64,000 nt of DNA. Origin: a gamma proteobacterium HTCC2207. GTDB taxonomy: Bacteria > Pseudomonadota > Gammaproteobacteria > Pseudomonadales > Porticoccaceae. A program made the position numbers and the translations under genes. Under the pieces are notes generated by a model that made no database searches, had not been told where the DNA came from, and saw nothing but the letters and a program-made list of their open reading frames with translations. Where the stretch lies: NCBI GenBank assembly GCA_905182855.1, contig CAJJDA010000009.1, forward strand, positions 1-64,000, read 5' to 3'. Within the stretch, counting starts at the first letter, position 1, and the number at the start of each line of letters is the position of its first letter. Below are positions 49,778 through 60,956 of the stretch, one piece after another.

Positions 49778-50206
49778 ATGACCAGTGTTTCATTTTACAA
49801 GTTAGCGGGCGACCAACAGGTTGCCCTCTCCCTCGCTTGTCAGTTAATTCAAAAGTCATTAAAGCAGAATAAGCAGGTCCTCTGTCTAGTGTCAGATAAT
49901 GCCGTGGCCCAACAGTTAGATGAGAAACTCTGGGGATTTCAGGCTACAGCCTTCGTGCCCCACGCGCTGGGCGTAGATAATGCACCTGTTGCTATTAGTG
50001 TTGACAAAGAACCCGGGGAGCACCACCAGGTGCTAATCAACTTGCAGGCGCAGATTCCTACTTGGTTTAGCCGTTTTGATCGCGTTGTGGAAATTATTTA
50101 CTCACAGCCAGAGTATGAGCAGTCTAAACGCGACAACTTTAAGTTTTACCAAGAACGCGGCTATGCTCTTAGCTTTCATGACCTAAGTACTACGTTCGTC
50201 TCATGA
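49778..50206 (+). CDS. holC: DNA polymerase III chi subunit
   Basis: A 142-residue clamp-loader accessory protein linking psi to SSB. Recognised by VSFYKLAGDQQVALSLACQL at the start, DEKLWGFQATAFVPHAL (binding surface for the SSB tail) and the closing RFDRVVEIIYSQPEYEQSKRDNFKFYQERGY region. It lies between pepA and valS, its standard place, and overlaps the next gene by four bases (ATGA). Confidence 0.92.
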   Translation: MTSVSFYKLAGDQQVALSLACQLIQKSLKQNKQVLCLVSDNAVAQQLDEKLWGFQATAFVPHALGVDNAPVAISVDKEPGEHHQVLINLQAQIPTWFSRFDRVVEIIYSQPEYEQSKRDNFKFYQERGYALSFHDLSTTFVS

Positions 50207-50577
50207 GCGAAAGCAAACTGCTCCAAGATGTGGGCCACCTAGACTATGATCAACTGCTAGACGATCTGTACTCCCTGCATAAAAACCTACTGCACAGTGA
50301 TGCAATGCCAGATCACGAAATACCAAACTTCGAGCACTTGCAAATACCATTGCTCACGCAGTCTTTGGACCATGAAATTAATAGTGAGCATCAGTCGCGC
50401 AAGGTCTTTAATGAAGCCCAACATCACCTATTTGAAAAGGTCGAGGGAGACTGTGATGAGTCTCAGGTCGATGCTATTGTCACTCGCCTGATGACAAGCC
50501 TGCGACCTAGACTAGAAAAGCTTCTGCGTGAAAAGATTCGTGCCAAAGTGATCGAACGGTTAAACCTCGAAAACTGA
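50203..50577 (+). CDS. Hypothetical protein between holC and valS
   Basis: A 124-residue acidic, mostly helical protein that I cannot assign. It has a Leu/His/Asp-rich N-terminal half and a C-terminal amphipathic helix (TRLMTSLRPRLEKLLREKIRAK region, Arg/Leu-rich). Small proteins occur at this position in Pseudomonas relatives. The ATGA overlap with holC shows translational coupling with a clamp-loader gene. No function is proposed. Confidence 0.7.
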   Translation: MSESKLLQDVGHLDYDQLLDDLYSLHKNLLHSDAMPDHEIPNFEHLQIPLLTQSLDHEINSEHQSRKVFNEAQHHLFEKVEGDCDESQVDAIVTRLMTSLRPRLEKLLREKIRAKVIERLNLEN

Positions 50578-50650
50578 TCGCAACAGCTAGCCCCAACACC
50601 TATAATTCTCCGTGACCAAATTCCACCAGCATTAGATACTGAGTTTAATA

Positions 50651-53522
50651 ATGGAAAAAACATTTGCCCCCCAGGACATCGAAACTAAATGGTACAAGAC
50701 CTGGGAAGAGCGCGGCTATTTCGCCCCTGATGGCGAAGGCATACCGTACAGCATCGTCATCCCCCCGCCCAATGTCACCGGAAGTTTGCACATAGGACAT
50801 GCCCTGCAGCATGGCATTATGGACGCCCTCGTCAGATACAACCGTATGAAGGGCAAAAACACATTATGGCAAGTGGGCACAGATCATGCGGGCATTGCCA
50901 CACAGATGGTGGTAGAGCGCAAGCTCGCCGCCGAGGGTCTACCCGGTCGTGAAGAGCTGGGCCGCGAGAAGTTTATTGAAAAAATATGGGACTGGAAAGA
51001 GGAGTCGGGAGGTACCATCACCAAACAGATGCGCCGGCTGGGTAACTCCGTAGACTGGGAAACCGAACGTTTTACCATGGACGAGGGTTTCTCCAAGGGC
51101 GTGCAAGAGGCCTTTGTGCGCCTCCATGACGACGGTCTTATCTATCGCGGCAAAAGATTAGTTAACTGGGACCCGAAACTACATACTGCTATCTCCGATC
51201 TAGAGGTGGAAAACCGCGAAGTTAAAGGGAAAATGTGGTACCTCCGCTACCCTCTGGCCAATGGCGCCACTCACCAACGACGGGAAAGACTACCTAGTGG
51301 TCGCCACCACCAGACCTGAAACCATGCTCGGGGACACTGGGGTTGCCGTGAATCCAAAAGACCCTCGCTATAAAAGTCTGATTGGTCAGTTTATCCAACT
51401 GCCACTGCTGGGTCGTTTGATTCCGATCTTTAGTGACGACTACGCGGCAATGGACAAGGGAACCGGCTGTGTAAAGATTACTCCCGCCCACGACTTCAAT
51501 GACTATGAAGTAGGCCAGCGCCAGAAGCTGCCCATGATCAATATTCTCACCACCAATGCCGATATTCGCGAGACTGCAGAATGTGTCAATAGCGATGGCA
51601 GCGACAACAGCGACATCGACGGTACCCTGCCCGAGAAATATCGAGGTATGGAGCGCTTTGCCGCGCGTCGAGAAATCGTCTCGGATTTTGATGCCCTAGG
51701 TCTGCTGGAAAGTGTTCAAGAAAACGATATGACCGTGCCCTACGGAGATCGTGGTGGCGTAGTAATCGAGCCTTTGCTCACTAATCAATGGTACGTAGAT
51801 GCTAAAGCGCTCGCTGGCCCCGCTATAGCAGCGGTTGAAGACGGCCGCATAAAGTTTGTTCCCCAGCAATACGAAAATATGTACTTCTCATGGATGCGTA
51901 ATATCCAAGACTGGTGTATCTCACGTCAACTATGGTGGGGCCATCAGATCCCCGCTTGGTATGATACGGCGGGCAAAGCCTATGTCGGTTATAGCGAAGA
52001 CGCGGTGCGTGAAAAATATAATCTAGACGATATAACGCTGACGCAGGATCAAGATGTTTTGGATACCTGGTTCTCCTCTGCCCTATGGACCTTTGGGACT
52101 CAGGGCTGGCCAGAACAGACTGAGCGTTTAAAAATCTTCCATCCCACCGATGTACTGGTGACCGGTTTCGACATTATTTTCTTCTGGGTTGCCCGCATGG
52201 TCATGATGTCCATGCACCTGATTAAGGACAAAAATGGCCAGCCAGAAGTACCCTTTAAAACCGTCTATGTTACTGGTCTGATTCGCGACGAGCAGGGACA
52301 GAAAATGTCCAAATCTAAAGGCAATGTGCTCGACCCGCTAGATATGATCGACGGCATTAATCTAGAAACACTGCTTGAGAAACGCACCGGCAATATGATG
52401 CAGCCACAGCAGGCAGCCAAGATCGCCAGTCGCACCCGAAAACAGTTCCCTGAGGGCATTGAGCCACATGGATCAGATGCTCTGCGCTTTACCCTCTGTG
52501 CGCTGACATCCACAGGCCGAGATATTAATTGGGACATGAAGCGCCTCGAGGGCTATCGCAACTTTTGTAATAAGATTTGGAACGCCTCTCGGTACGTGCT
52601 GATGAATGCCGAGAACCAAGATTGCGGTCAGGATCATTCTACCGATTACCAGTTAACACTTGCAGATCGCTGGATTATCTCGCGCTTGCAAGTGGCAGAA
52701 AAAGACGTCACTGTCGCGATCAACGGGTATAGATTCGACCTAGCCGCTCAGGCGCTTTACGACTTCGTCTGGAACGAATACTGCGATTGGTATTTAGAGC
52801 TCTCGAAACCCGTACTCTGGGATGAAAATGGCGACCCTACCTTACAGAAAGGCACTAGACGCACCTTGGTCCGCGTGTTAGAGGCAATCCTGCGCCTCGC
52901 CCATCCTATGCTGCCCTTTATAACTGAAGAAATATGGCAAAACATTGCCCCGCTGGCCGGCATTCAGCTAAACCCTGACGGTGACACCATTATGCTACAG
53001 CCCTTCCCTGTCGCAGATTCATCACAGATGGATGCCGATGCCGACGCCGATATTGAATGGGTGAAAAATGTCATCGTTGGTGTCCGCAACGTGCGCGGTG
53101 AGATGAATATTTCGCCGGCCAAAGCACTACCTATTTACATGGCCCGCGGTGATGCTACGGACAAACGTCGTCTTGAACAGAATCGTCAATTTGTTAGCAA
53201 GTTGGCCAGTTTAGAATCAATTACCTGGCTAGATGACCCTGCCGATGCGCCGCTCTGTGCTACCACATTGACCGGCGATCTAGAAATATTAGTGCCCATG
53301 GCTGGACTGATAGATGTGGCTGCTGAACTGGTGCGCCTTGATCGTGAAATAAACAAAATTGATCTAGAACTCAATAAGCTCAGGGGCAAACTGAGCAATG
53401 CAAAATTTGCCGACAATGCTCCCGCTGAGGTGGTCGCAAAAGAACGTTTAAAGCTGGCAGAATTTGAGGGCTCGTTGGCCCAACTGCAAGACAAACGTTG
53501 CACCATAGCCGAACTGGCATAG
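50651..53522 (+). CDS. valS: Valyl-tRNA synthetase (one frameshift)
   Basis: Class I synthetase charging tRNA-Val. HIGH motif in [17 protein letters not shown], editing domain following the break ([20 protein letters not shown]), KMSKS in [12 protein letters not shown], and a C-terminal coiled coil (about the last 70 residues). The first approximately 205 residues lie in one frame and the rest in another. One extra C near 51267-51268 explains it. The span of 2872 bases less one encodes about 956 residues, as usual. It is essential in all bacteria, so a sequence error is the likely cause. Confidence 0.94.
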
Positions 53523-53529
53523 CGCGTTT

Positions 53530-55560
53530 ATGCCTCAAAATCTCAACCCGCAGCAGCTAGCAGCACTAAAGTATATCGATGGCCCACTGCTGGTATTAGC
53601 CGGCGCTGGCAGCGGTAAAACGAGTGTTATCACGCGTAAGATAGCCTATTTAATTGAGGACTGTGGCATAGCTGCACGCAATATCGCCGCAGTCACCTTT
53701 ACCAATAAAGCCGCTCGAGAAATGAAAGCCCGAGTATCTAGCTTGATCAATAAAGAGCAGGCTAGAGGCTTAACCGTCTCAACCTTTCATAATCTCGGTC
53801 TAACCATTATCCGCACTGAGATAAAGACACTAGGGTTTAGGCCTGGCTTCTCGATTCTAGATCAGGAAGACTGCCGCAAGCTAATAAAAGAGCTTCTGGT
53901 ACGTCACACAGAGCTCGACGAGAAACTCATTGATACTGCTCAGAGCACCATCTCCAATTGGAAGAACTCACTACTGGAACCCGGCCAAGCTGTGGGTGCC
54001 GCCGATAGCACTGGCGAACAGGGTATCGCCATGCTTTACGAGCGCTATCAACGAGCATTGAAGGCCTATAATGCAGTCGATTTCGACGATTTAATCATGA
54101 CCCCAGTACTGCTCTTTCGTCAGCACCCTGAGGTATTGGCAAAATGGAAAAGACGCATTCGTTATCTGCTGGTAGACGAATATCAGGACACCAATCTAGC
54201 CCAATACGAACTGGTTAAAACCCTAGTTAATGAAAACCAGGCGCTAACAGTCGTTGGCGATGATGATCAGTCCATCTATGCTTGGCGTGGTGCACGACCA
54301 GAAAATCTGATGCAACTGCAGAAAGATTTCCCCAGTCTTAATATCATTAAGTTAGAGCAGAACTATCGCTCAACTGGCCGCATCCTAAAGGCGGCCAATA
54401 CATTAATTGACAATAACCCTCACCTAATCAGCAAGGCCCTTTGGAGTGAACTGGGGCCCGGTGACCCCCTGCGTTTTATCAGTAGTGAAAATGAAGAGAC
54501 GGAGAGCGAGCGAGTGGTCAATGAGATCATCGACATGCGTCTGAGACGGCGTTGCAAATACAGCGATTTCGCAGTGCTCTACCGTGGTAACTATCAGGCT
54601 AAGCTGCTTGAGATAAAACTCCAGACACAAAATATTCCCTATGAGATTACCGGTGGGCAATCGTTCTACGCCAAAACTGAAATCAAAGATGTCATGGCCT
54701 ACCTGAGGCTAATCATTAATCCCTCAGACGACAATGCCCTGCTCCGAATTATCAACACGCCTAGACGCCAGATAGGTCCCACCACATTAGAAAAGCTAGG
54801 TGAATACGCCAACCAACGCAGTCTTTCACTGTATGACGCCATCGACGAAGTCGGCCTAACTGCCAGCATGCCCGCCAATAATCTAGAGAGGCTGAAGCGC
54901 TTTAAACATTGGATACAAAGGGTCAATCGTAATATCTATGATAGCGACCCCATGGCGTCGGTTAATGAGATGCTAGACGACGCTGACTACAAAGGTTGGT
55001 TGCAGCAAAATGCGAGCAACGACCATGTTGCGCAAAAACGCTGGGAAAATGTGCAGTTCCTACTGGCCCAACTAGCTCAAGTGCTGAAACGCGACGAAGA
55101 CGAAAATGGCTTAGAGAATGGCGATAGTAGAATAGAGAATGCTATCGCTAAACTGATACTGAGAGATTTACTGGATCGAGAGAAGGAAGAATCCGCAGAT
55201 GATAAAGTTCAGCTAATGACCCTTCATGCCGCCAAGGGATTAGAGTTTTTACATGTCTTTATGGTCGGCATGGAAGAAAATATTCTACCCCATAAAAACA
55301 GTGTTGAGGGGGGGCAGATAGAAGAGGAGCGACGCCTTGCCTACGTAGGTATCACCAGAGCACAACGCACCCTTACTATGACCTGCGCTAGGCAGCGAAC
55401 TCAATTTGGTGACACCTCGGCTACTACCTCGAGCCGTTTTGTCGACGAACTGCCAGAGGCGGACTTGATTAGGATTGGTAACGGAGCAGAGATTAGCCCT
55501 GAGGAAAACAAGGCCAAAGGCCAAGAATCCCTCGACGCATTAAAATCGCTGTTTGGATAG
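53530..55560 (+). CDS. rep: ATP-dependent DNA helicase Rep
   Basis: A 676-residue superfamily 1A 3'-5' helicase that clears proteins from DNA ahead of the fork. Walker A GAGSGKTSVITRKIAYLI, motif II LLVDEYQDTN, motif III GDDDQSIYAWRGARP, motif IV KLEQNYRSTGRILKAAN, motif V LMTLHAAKGLEF and VI LAYVGITRAQRTL are all present. Length and sequence fit Rep better than UvrD. It lies seven bases after valS. Confidence 0.96.
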   Translation: MPQNLNPQQLAALKYIDGPLLVLAGAGSGKTSVITRKIAYLIEDCGIAARNIAAVTFTNKAAREMKARVSSLINKEQARGLTVSTFHNLGLTIIRTEIKTLGFRPGFSILDQEDCRKLIKELLVRHTELDEKLIDTAQSTISNWKNSLLEPGQAVGAADSTGEQGIAMLYERYQRALKAYNAVDFDDLIMTPVLLFRQHPEVLAKWKRRIRYLLVDEYQDTNLAQYELVKTLVNENQALTVVGDDDQSIYAWRGARPENLMQLQKDFPSLNIIKLEQNYRSTGRILKAANTLIDNNPHLISKALWSELGPGDPLRFISSENEETESERVVNEIIDMRLRRRCKYSDFAVLYRGNYQAKLLEIKLQTQNIPYEITGGQSFYAKTEIKDVMAYLRLIINPSDDNALLRIINTPRRQIGPTTLEKLGEYANQRSLSLYDAIDEVGLTASMPANNLERLKRFKHWIQRVNRNIYDSDPMASVNEMLDDADYKGWLQQNASNDHVAQKRWENVQFLLAQLAQVLKRDEDENGLENGDSRIENAIAKLILRDLLDREKEESADDKVQLMTLHAAKGLEFLHVFMVGMEENILPHKNSVEGGQIEEERRLAYVGITRAQRTLTMTCARQRTQFGDTSATTSSRFVDELPEADLIRIGNGAEISPEENKAKGQESLDALKSLFG

Positions 55561-55660
55561 TTACTCTAGGAACAATTTGGAAGCTGTTTAGCTCTAGGTC
55601 GCTGGGGTCATCCCAAAACTTAGTTAGAACCCTAATTTAGGGACAGTAAGGTGTAGGCAG

Positions 55661-55945
55661 TTAAAGGCTATCATTTACCCGACTACGCAGTTCTTTACCC
55701 GGTTTAAAGTAAGGTACGTACTTACCAGTCAAAGACACAGCGTCTCCTGTCTTAGGATTGCGACCCACTCGAGGCGCACGATAGTGCAGTGAGAAGCTGC
55801 CAAATCCACGGATTTCAATACGCTGGTTGGCCACTAATGCAGAGGTCATTCGCTCCAAAATCATGCGCACAGCTAACTCTACATCCTTTGCCGGGAGTTG
55901 GTCCTGACTCAGGGCTATCCTTTCAATTAATTCTGATTTTGTCAT
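55661..55945 (-). CDS. ihfB: Integration host factor beta subunit
   Basis: A 94-residue HU-family DNA-bending protein. [11 protein letters not shown] at the start, [14 protein letters not shown] and the DNA-intercalating arm [13 protein letters not shown] identify IhfB. It follows rpsA, as usual in gammaproteobacteria, but a strong terminator separates them, so it probably has its own promoter. Confidence 0.96.
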   Translation of the reverse strand: MTKSELIERIALSQDQLPAKDVELAVRMILERMTSALVANQRIEIRGFGSFSLHYRAPRVGRNPKTGDAVSLTGKYVPYFKPGKELRSRVNDSL

Positions 55946-56082
55946 ACTTTCTATTTATATTAATGTGAATTGAGCCAATATCAAAGCCTTAAGCGCTCTG
56001 ACATACGCGACATATTAGTCTTTGATTCTATTGAAGTTTTAAATTTATACAAGTAAAAAATGCCCTATCTCAAATTTCAGAC

Positions 56083-56112
56083 AAAAAAAGGGTGGCATAG
56101 CCACCCTTTTTT
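56083..56112. terminator. Bidirectional-looking terminator after rpsA
   Basis: GGGTGGC-ATA-GCCACCC forms a seven-base perfect stem with A7 on one side and T6 on the other. On the minus strand it lies 16 bases beyond the rpsA stop and carries seven T residues. Confidence 0.92.
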
Positions 56113-56127
56113 AATCTCAGTTGGATA

Positions 56128-57801
56128 TTACTTATCCATTTGAGCCTTGATCAAGTCACCAATAGTCGACGGTGTAGCGGACTCAGTTTCTACCTTGCGA
56201 TGCGATTTAACGGCTTCTTTCTCTTCCGTTACATCTTTCGCTTTGATCGATAGGTTAATAACGCGGTTCTTACGATCCACATTAATGACCTTAGCCTCAA
56301 CTTCAGCGCCAACAGTCAACTCATTGCGGGCATCTTCAACTTTCTCACGAGACAGCTCCGATCCTTTAAGAATCGCTTCAATGCCGTTGCCGAGATCGAT
56401 GACAGCGCCTTTAGCGTCAACTTCTTTAACCGTGCCTTTTACAATCGCACCCTTGTCGTTATCGGTGACGTAGTTGTTGAAGGGGTCATCAGACAGCTGC
56501 TTGATGCCCAGCGAGATACGCTCACGCTCAGAATCAATGCTGAGTACCACTGTTTCAACTTCTTCGCCTTTCTTAAAGTTGCGCACAGCTTCTTCGCCGG
56601 TTTCGTCCCAAGAGATGTCAGATAGGTGAACCAAGCCATCAATACCACCATCCAGACCGATAAAGATACCGAAGTCAGTAATAGACTTAATTTTGCCCGA
56701 GATCTTATCGCCTTTGGTCATAGTCGTAGCAAAGTCGTCCCAAGGGTTGGTGAAGCACTGCTTGATGCCGAGGGAGATGCGACGGCGTTCTTCGTCGATA
56801 TCCAGTACCATAACTTCAACTTCCTGACCCAGATCAACGATCTTAGATGGGTGAACATTTTTGTTAGTCCAATCCATTTCAGAAACGTGCACCAAACCTT
56901 CAACGCCATCTTCCAACTCAGCAAAACAACCGTAGTCGGTAAGGTTGGTAATCTTAGCTTTGCAACGTGCGCCTTCTGGGTAGCGACCTTTGATGTCGCC
57001 CCAAGGATCTTCGCCCATCTGCTTCATACCCAGTGACACACGATTACGTTCGCGGTCAAACTTAAGTACTTTAACGTCAATCTCGTCGCCAACATTGATC
57101 ATCTCTGAAGGATGCTTGATACGCTTCCAAGACATGTCAGTGATGTGTAGTAGGCCATCAATACCGCCTAGATCAACGAACGCACCGTAATCCGTGAGAT
57201 TCTTAACCACACCTTTAAGTGAAGAACCCTCTTCGAGGTTAGCCAAAAGTTCATCACGTTCTACAGAGTTCGCACTCTCCATAACGGCACGACGGCTAAC
57301 AACAACATTGTTACGCTTGGGATCGAGTTTGATAACTTTAAATTCTAGTTCGATGTTTTCAAGATGCGTAATTTCACGCAATGGCCGCACATCTACCAGT
57401 GAGCCAGGTAGGAATGCGCGCAGTCCACGAACATCAACAGTGAAACCACCCTTAACCTTGCCAGAGATCACACCGATCACAACTTCATCTGCCACATGTG
57501 CAGCTTCAAGTTCGATCCAGGACTCAGCTCGGCGAGCTTTCTCACGAGACAGCTTAGTCGCACCAAAACCATCTTCAACGGCTTCGAGGGCAACCTGAAC
57601 TTCGTCGCCAATCGCAACTTCTAGTTCGCCTTTCTCGTTATAAAATTGATCAGCAGGAATGACGCCTTCTGACTTCAAACCAGCATGCACCGTTACCCAG
57701 TCTTTATCGATATCGATAACTACGCCAGTAATAATGGCGCCAGGGTTCATCTCAACGGTCTTTAGACTTTCTTCAAATAGATCTGCGAAATTTTCGCTCA
57801 T
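56128..57801 (-). CDS. rpsA: Ribosomal protein S1
   Basis: A 557-residue mRNA-binding protein with six S1 OB-fold repeats. The repeats are visible as recurring G-x-F/I-V-D-L-G-x-x-x-G-L-x-H-x-S patterns, for example [23 protein letters not shown] and [24 protein letters not shown], which are about 85 residues apart. Repeats 1-2 bind the ribosome and the rest bind mRNA. cmk precedes it by about 140 bases, the classic cmk-rpsA-ihfB order. Confidence 0.97.
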   Translation of the reverse strand: MSENFADLFEESLKTVEMNPGAIITGVVIDIDKDWVTVHAGLKSEGVIPADQFYNEKGELEVAIGDEVQVALEAVEDGFGATKLSREKARRAESWIELEAAHVADEVVIGVISGKVKGGFTVDVRGLRAFLPGSLVDVRPLREITHLENIELEFKVIKLDPKRNNVVVSRRAVMESANSVERDELLANLEEGSSLKGVVKNLTDYGAFVDLGGIDGLLHITDMSWKRIKHPSEMINVGDEIDVKVLKFDRERNRVSLGMKQMGEDPWGDIKGRYPEGARCKAKITNLTDYGCFAELEDGVEGLVHVSEMDWTNKNVHPSKIVDLGQEVEVMVLDIDEERRRISLGIKQCFTNPWDDFATTMTKGDKISGKIKSITDFGIFIGLDGGIDGLVHLSDISWDETGEEAVRNFKKGEEVETVVLSIDSERERISLGIKQLSDDPFNNYVTDNDKGAIVKGTVKEVDAKGAVIDLGNGIEAILKGSELSREKVEDARNELTVGAEVEAKVINVDRKNRVINLSIKAKDVTEEKEAVKSHRKVETESATPSTIGDLIKAQMDK

Positions 57802-57941
57802 AGGAAAATACCTAAGTATTGACGGAGTGACGACAGAGGAATTGCTTGCGCCGCACTCTTTTTACCGCATGGCCAGTTTACGCGGGTCAGTTTTAAAAAA
57901 GGCCTACAGCAATAAAAGCTGGCAACTGCTGCGATGCCCAG

Positions 57942-58631
57942 TTATTTGACGGAACTGTTAAATAAACCCTTAAACACTACTAGGTTTAGCACAGTATCTG
58001 TCACTTCTTGAATCGTCTGTTCCGACGTATCTAATTCAATGGCATCTTCTGCCGGAACTAGTGGGGAGGCATCACGGCTCATGTCGCGATCATCCCTCGT
58101 ACGTACCTGCTCCTCAAGGGCGCGCAGACTAACATCTTCACCTTTTGCAAGCAACTCTTTGTAGCGCCGCCTAGCTCGCTCCTCGATACTAGCCGTTAGA
58201 TAGATTTTTAATACCGCATCAGGAAACACAATAGTGCCCATATCACGACCGTCGGCTATCAACCCCGGCTCGGTTGCAAACATACGCTGCCGCTTTAAAA
58301 GGGCTGAGCGCACCAACGGATGAGAGGCGACTAGCGAGGCTAGCGCGCCGGTATCTTCAGTACGCATTTCTTGGGTGATATCCTCGCCCTCAAGCAGCGC
58401 TTTTATGTCGCCTGTTTCCGAAGAATCAAAGCGGATGTCCATGTGCTCAGCCAGAGTCACAAGACCTTTATTATTACTGGTGTCCACTTGGTGCCGCTGG
58501 GCCGCAATACCCAGAATACGATAGAGTGCTCCACTATCAAGGTAATGAAAACCCAACTTCTTGGCCAAGATGCGACTGATTGTGCCTTTGCCGGCTCCGC
58601 TAGGGCCGTCTACTGTAATTACTCTCACCAT
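57942..58631 (-). CDS. cmk: Cytidylate kinase
   Basis: A 229-residue NMP kinase that phosphorylates CMP and dCMP. P-loop GPSGAGKGTISRILAKKLG, YLDSGALYR for the base pocket and GRDMGTIVFPDA with the catalytic Asp/Arg. It starts 17 bases after the tyrA-aroA stop, so the aromatic genes and cmk-rpsA are probably transcribed together. Confidence 0.96.
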   Translation of the reverse strand: MVRVITVDGPSGAGKGTISRILAKKLGFHYLDSGALYRILGIAAQRHQVDTSNNKGLVTLAEHMDIRFDSSETGDIKALLEGEDITQEMRTEDTGALASLVASHPLVRSALLKRQRMFATEPGLIADGRDMGTIVFPDAVLKIYLTASIEERARRRYKELLAKGEDVSLRALEEQVRTRDDRDMSRDASPLVPAEDAIELDTSEQTIQEVTDTVLNLVVFKGLFNSSVK

Positions 58632-58648
58632 ATTAAATCTCGAGCCTA

Positions 58649-60919
58649 CTAGCTCATTGTTTCCGACGTTAAATTAATACCTATTTGTCCAGCTAAGCCG
58701 ACAAAATCAGGGAACGATGTGCCGACATTGTTGCAATCGAGGACAATTATCTCTCCGCTAGCTCTCAGTGCCGCGATAGAAAAGGCCATAGCGATACGGT
58801 GATCATCATGACTATGGACCGAACCTGAACCCAACTGCCCCCCCAATATACAAATGCCATCGACGGTGGGTTGAGCATCAATACCCAATATCACTAGGCC
58901 ATCGGCCATGCTCTGGATCCGGTCACTCTCTTTAACGCGCAGTTCTTCGGCGCCGGATAGAATAGTCGTGCCCTCGGCACAGGCTGCAGCAATAAATATC
59001 GCCGGAAACTCATCAATCGCCAAGGGTACCTGATCTTCAGGGATGGTAATCCCTTTTAGCGGTGCGTAACGCACCCGAACATCGGCTACCGGCTCGCCAC
59101 CCACGTCTAATTCGTTGGAGAGTACTATGTTAGCTCCCATCTGGCGCAGAATATTAATCACGCCAACGCGGGTTGGATTGACGCCAACATGTCGCAAAGT
59201 GATATCTGACCCCGGCACGATGGCCGCAGCAACCATAAAGAATGCCGACGATGAGATATCTGCAGGTACATCAATCCGCGTAGCGCTGAGCTGCCCTCCT
59301 CCACCCAACGACGCTTTGCTACCGTCGGTACTCACCTGATAACCAAAGCCACGCAACATCCGCTCTGTATGATCGCGAGTCGGCGCAGGCTCTATTACAG
59401 AGGTTGTACCCTGGGCATATAGGCCAGCTAACAGTACACATGACTTAACCTGCGCACTGGCCATAGGCATCTGATAGTCGATTGCGTGCAACATCTGTCC
59501 ACCTTTAATTTTTAACGGTGGACGACCACCCTCGGCGGTTTCAATAACAGCACCCATACTTCGCAGGGGCTCGGCCACTCGACCCATAGGGCGGCCCGAC
59601 AGGGACGCATCACCACAGAGCTCAACATCAAAGGCCTGACCGGCCAGTAATCCACTGAGTAATCGGATAGAGGTCCCTGAATTACCCAGGTAAAGTGGCT
59701 TTGAGGGCGCTTTCAAACCATGCAATCCAACGCCATGGATCGCCAAGCGCCCCTTTTCAGGCCCCTCGATAATCACCCCCATATCGCGGAACGCTTGCAA
59801 GGTAGCCAAGCTATCTTCACCCTCCAGGAATCCAGTTACCTCGGTCAATCCATCGGCCAATGAACCCAGCATAATGGAGCGATGCGACATTGATTTGTCG
59901 CCGGGGACACGGATGTCTCCCCGCGCACTGCCACCTGGCAACACGCGGTAATTAATTGTTTTCTCTACCATAGGACTCTGTATTCCACCCTGTAAGGCCT
60001 GCTGCTCTAATATTTTTCCAAAGTTATTTCGCGCGTCACGCGCGCGAGTAAACACATCCATGAGGTAGTCTTGGTCGCCGCTGTCAATGGCGCTGCGCAT
60101 CTCCTGAAAGTTACCCATAACCTTATCGAGAATAACAAGAATCGACTCTCTATTTGCCAATGCGATGTCACGCCACATTACCGGATCGCTCGCTGCTATG
60201 CGGGTGAAATCACGAAACCCCCCTGCGGCGTAGCGAAATATTTCCCGATTGTCACCCATCGATGCCAGAGTATCCACTAATGAGTAGGCCAGAAAATGGG
60301 GCAAATGACTAGTCGCTGCCAGTATTTCATCGTGCTCTAAAACATCCATACTCGTCACTGTCGCACCGACGGCAGACCAGATATCAGTAACCCGCTGTAA
60401 ATGATGCGCCCCTGTGGCAGTATCTGGCGTCAGTATCACGCGATGATCGACAAATAAGTGGGGATTGAAGGCTGTGACACCGCTTTTCTCCGACCCTGCG
60501 ATTGGATGTCCAGGCACTAGCTGTCTCGGAACTAAACCATAAACGTCCATAGCCGCTTTGATAACACTGCCTTTGACACTGGCCACATCGGTAATGGTGA
60601 CTTCACTCGACAATAAGTCGGCACAGTCTTGAAGGACCTTAGACACGGCCAGTGTCGGCACACCGATCACTAGTAAATCACCAGCATCTAACTCTGATGC
60701 AATCGCGGTTAAGCTGGCTTCACCACGGTCGATAATGCCCATTTTTAGGGCCATTTCAACGGTTGATGTCCGACGAGAAATACCGATCACCTGATTAGCT
60801 AACCCTTTTTCTCGGGCAGCCGCCGCCAAACTCGAGCCAATAAGCCCCAAGCCAATCACCACGAGACGATTGACTATTGGCTTCGACATGGCCTCGGGGC
60901 TTGATAAATCATTTGGCAT
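58649..60919 (-). CDS. tyrA-aroA: Prephenate dehydrogenase / EPSP synthase fusion
   Basis: A 756-residue bifunctional protein. Residues 1 to about 310 are a TyrA dehydrogenase without chorismate mutase (NAD loop VVIGLGLIGSSLAAAAREKG, PGHPIAGSEKSG, TSHLPHFLAYSLVD). Residues about 325-756 are AroA (RVPGDKSMSHRSIMLGSLA, LYLGNSGTSIRLLSG, DEFPAIFIAAACAEG, DHRIAMAFSIA). It thus makes both 5-enolpyruvylshikimate-3-phosphate and 4-hydroxyphenylpyruvate. The same fusion occurs in Pseudomonas and relatives. hisC, usually between pheA and tyrA in those genomes, is absent. Confidence 0.94.
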   Translation of the reverse strand: MPNDLSSPEAMSKPIVNRLVVIGLGLIGSSLAAAAREKGLANQVIGISRRTSTVEMALKMGIIDRGEASLTAIASELDAGDLLVIGVPTLAVSKVLQDCADLLSSEVTITDVASVKGSVIKAAMDVYGLVPRQLVPGHPIAGSEKSGVTAFNPHLFVDHRVILTPDTATGAHHLQRVTDIWSAVGATVTSMDVLEHDEILAATSHLPHFLAYSLVDTLASMGDNREIFRYAAGGFRDFTRIAASDPVMWRDIALANRESILVILDKVMGNFQEMRSAIDSGDQDYLMDVFTRARDARNNFGKILEQQALQGGIQSPMVEKTINYRVLPGGSARGDIRVPGDKSMSHRSIMLGSLADGLTEVTGFLEGEDSLATLQAFRDMGVIIEGPEKGRLAIHGVGLHGLKAPSKPLYLGNSGTSIRLLSGLLAGQAFDVELCGDASLSGRPMGRVAEPLRSMGAVIETAEGGRPPLKIKGGQMLHAIDYQMPMASAQVKSCVLLAGLYAQGTTSVIEPAPTRDHTERMLRGFGYQVSTDGSKASLGGGGQLSATRIDVPADISSSAFFMVAAAIVPGSDITLRHVGVNPTRVGVINILRQMGANIVLSNELDVGGEPVADVRVRYAPLKGITIPEDQVPLAIDEFPAIFIAAACAEGTTILSGAEELRVKESDRIQSMADGLVILGIDAQPTVDGICILGGQLGSGSVHSHDDHRIAMAFSIAALRASGEIIVLDCNNVGTSFPDFVGLAGQIGINLTSETMS

Positions 60920-60956
60920 TTGGCACCAGCTAGAGAAAGAGTGATATGGCAGAGGC

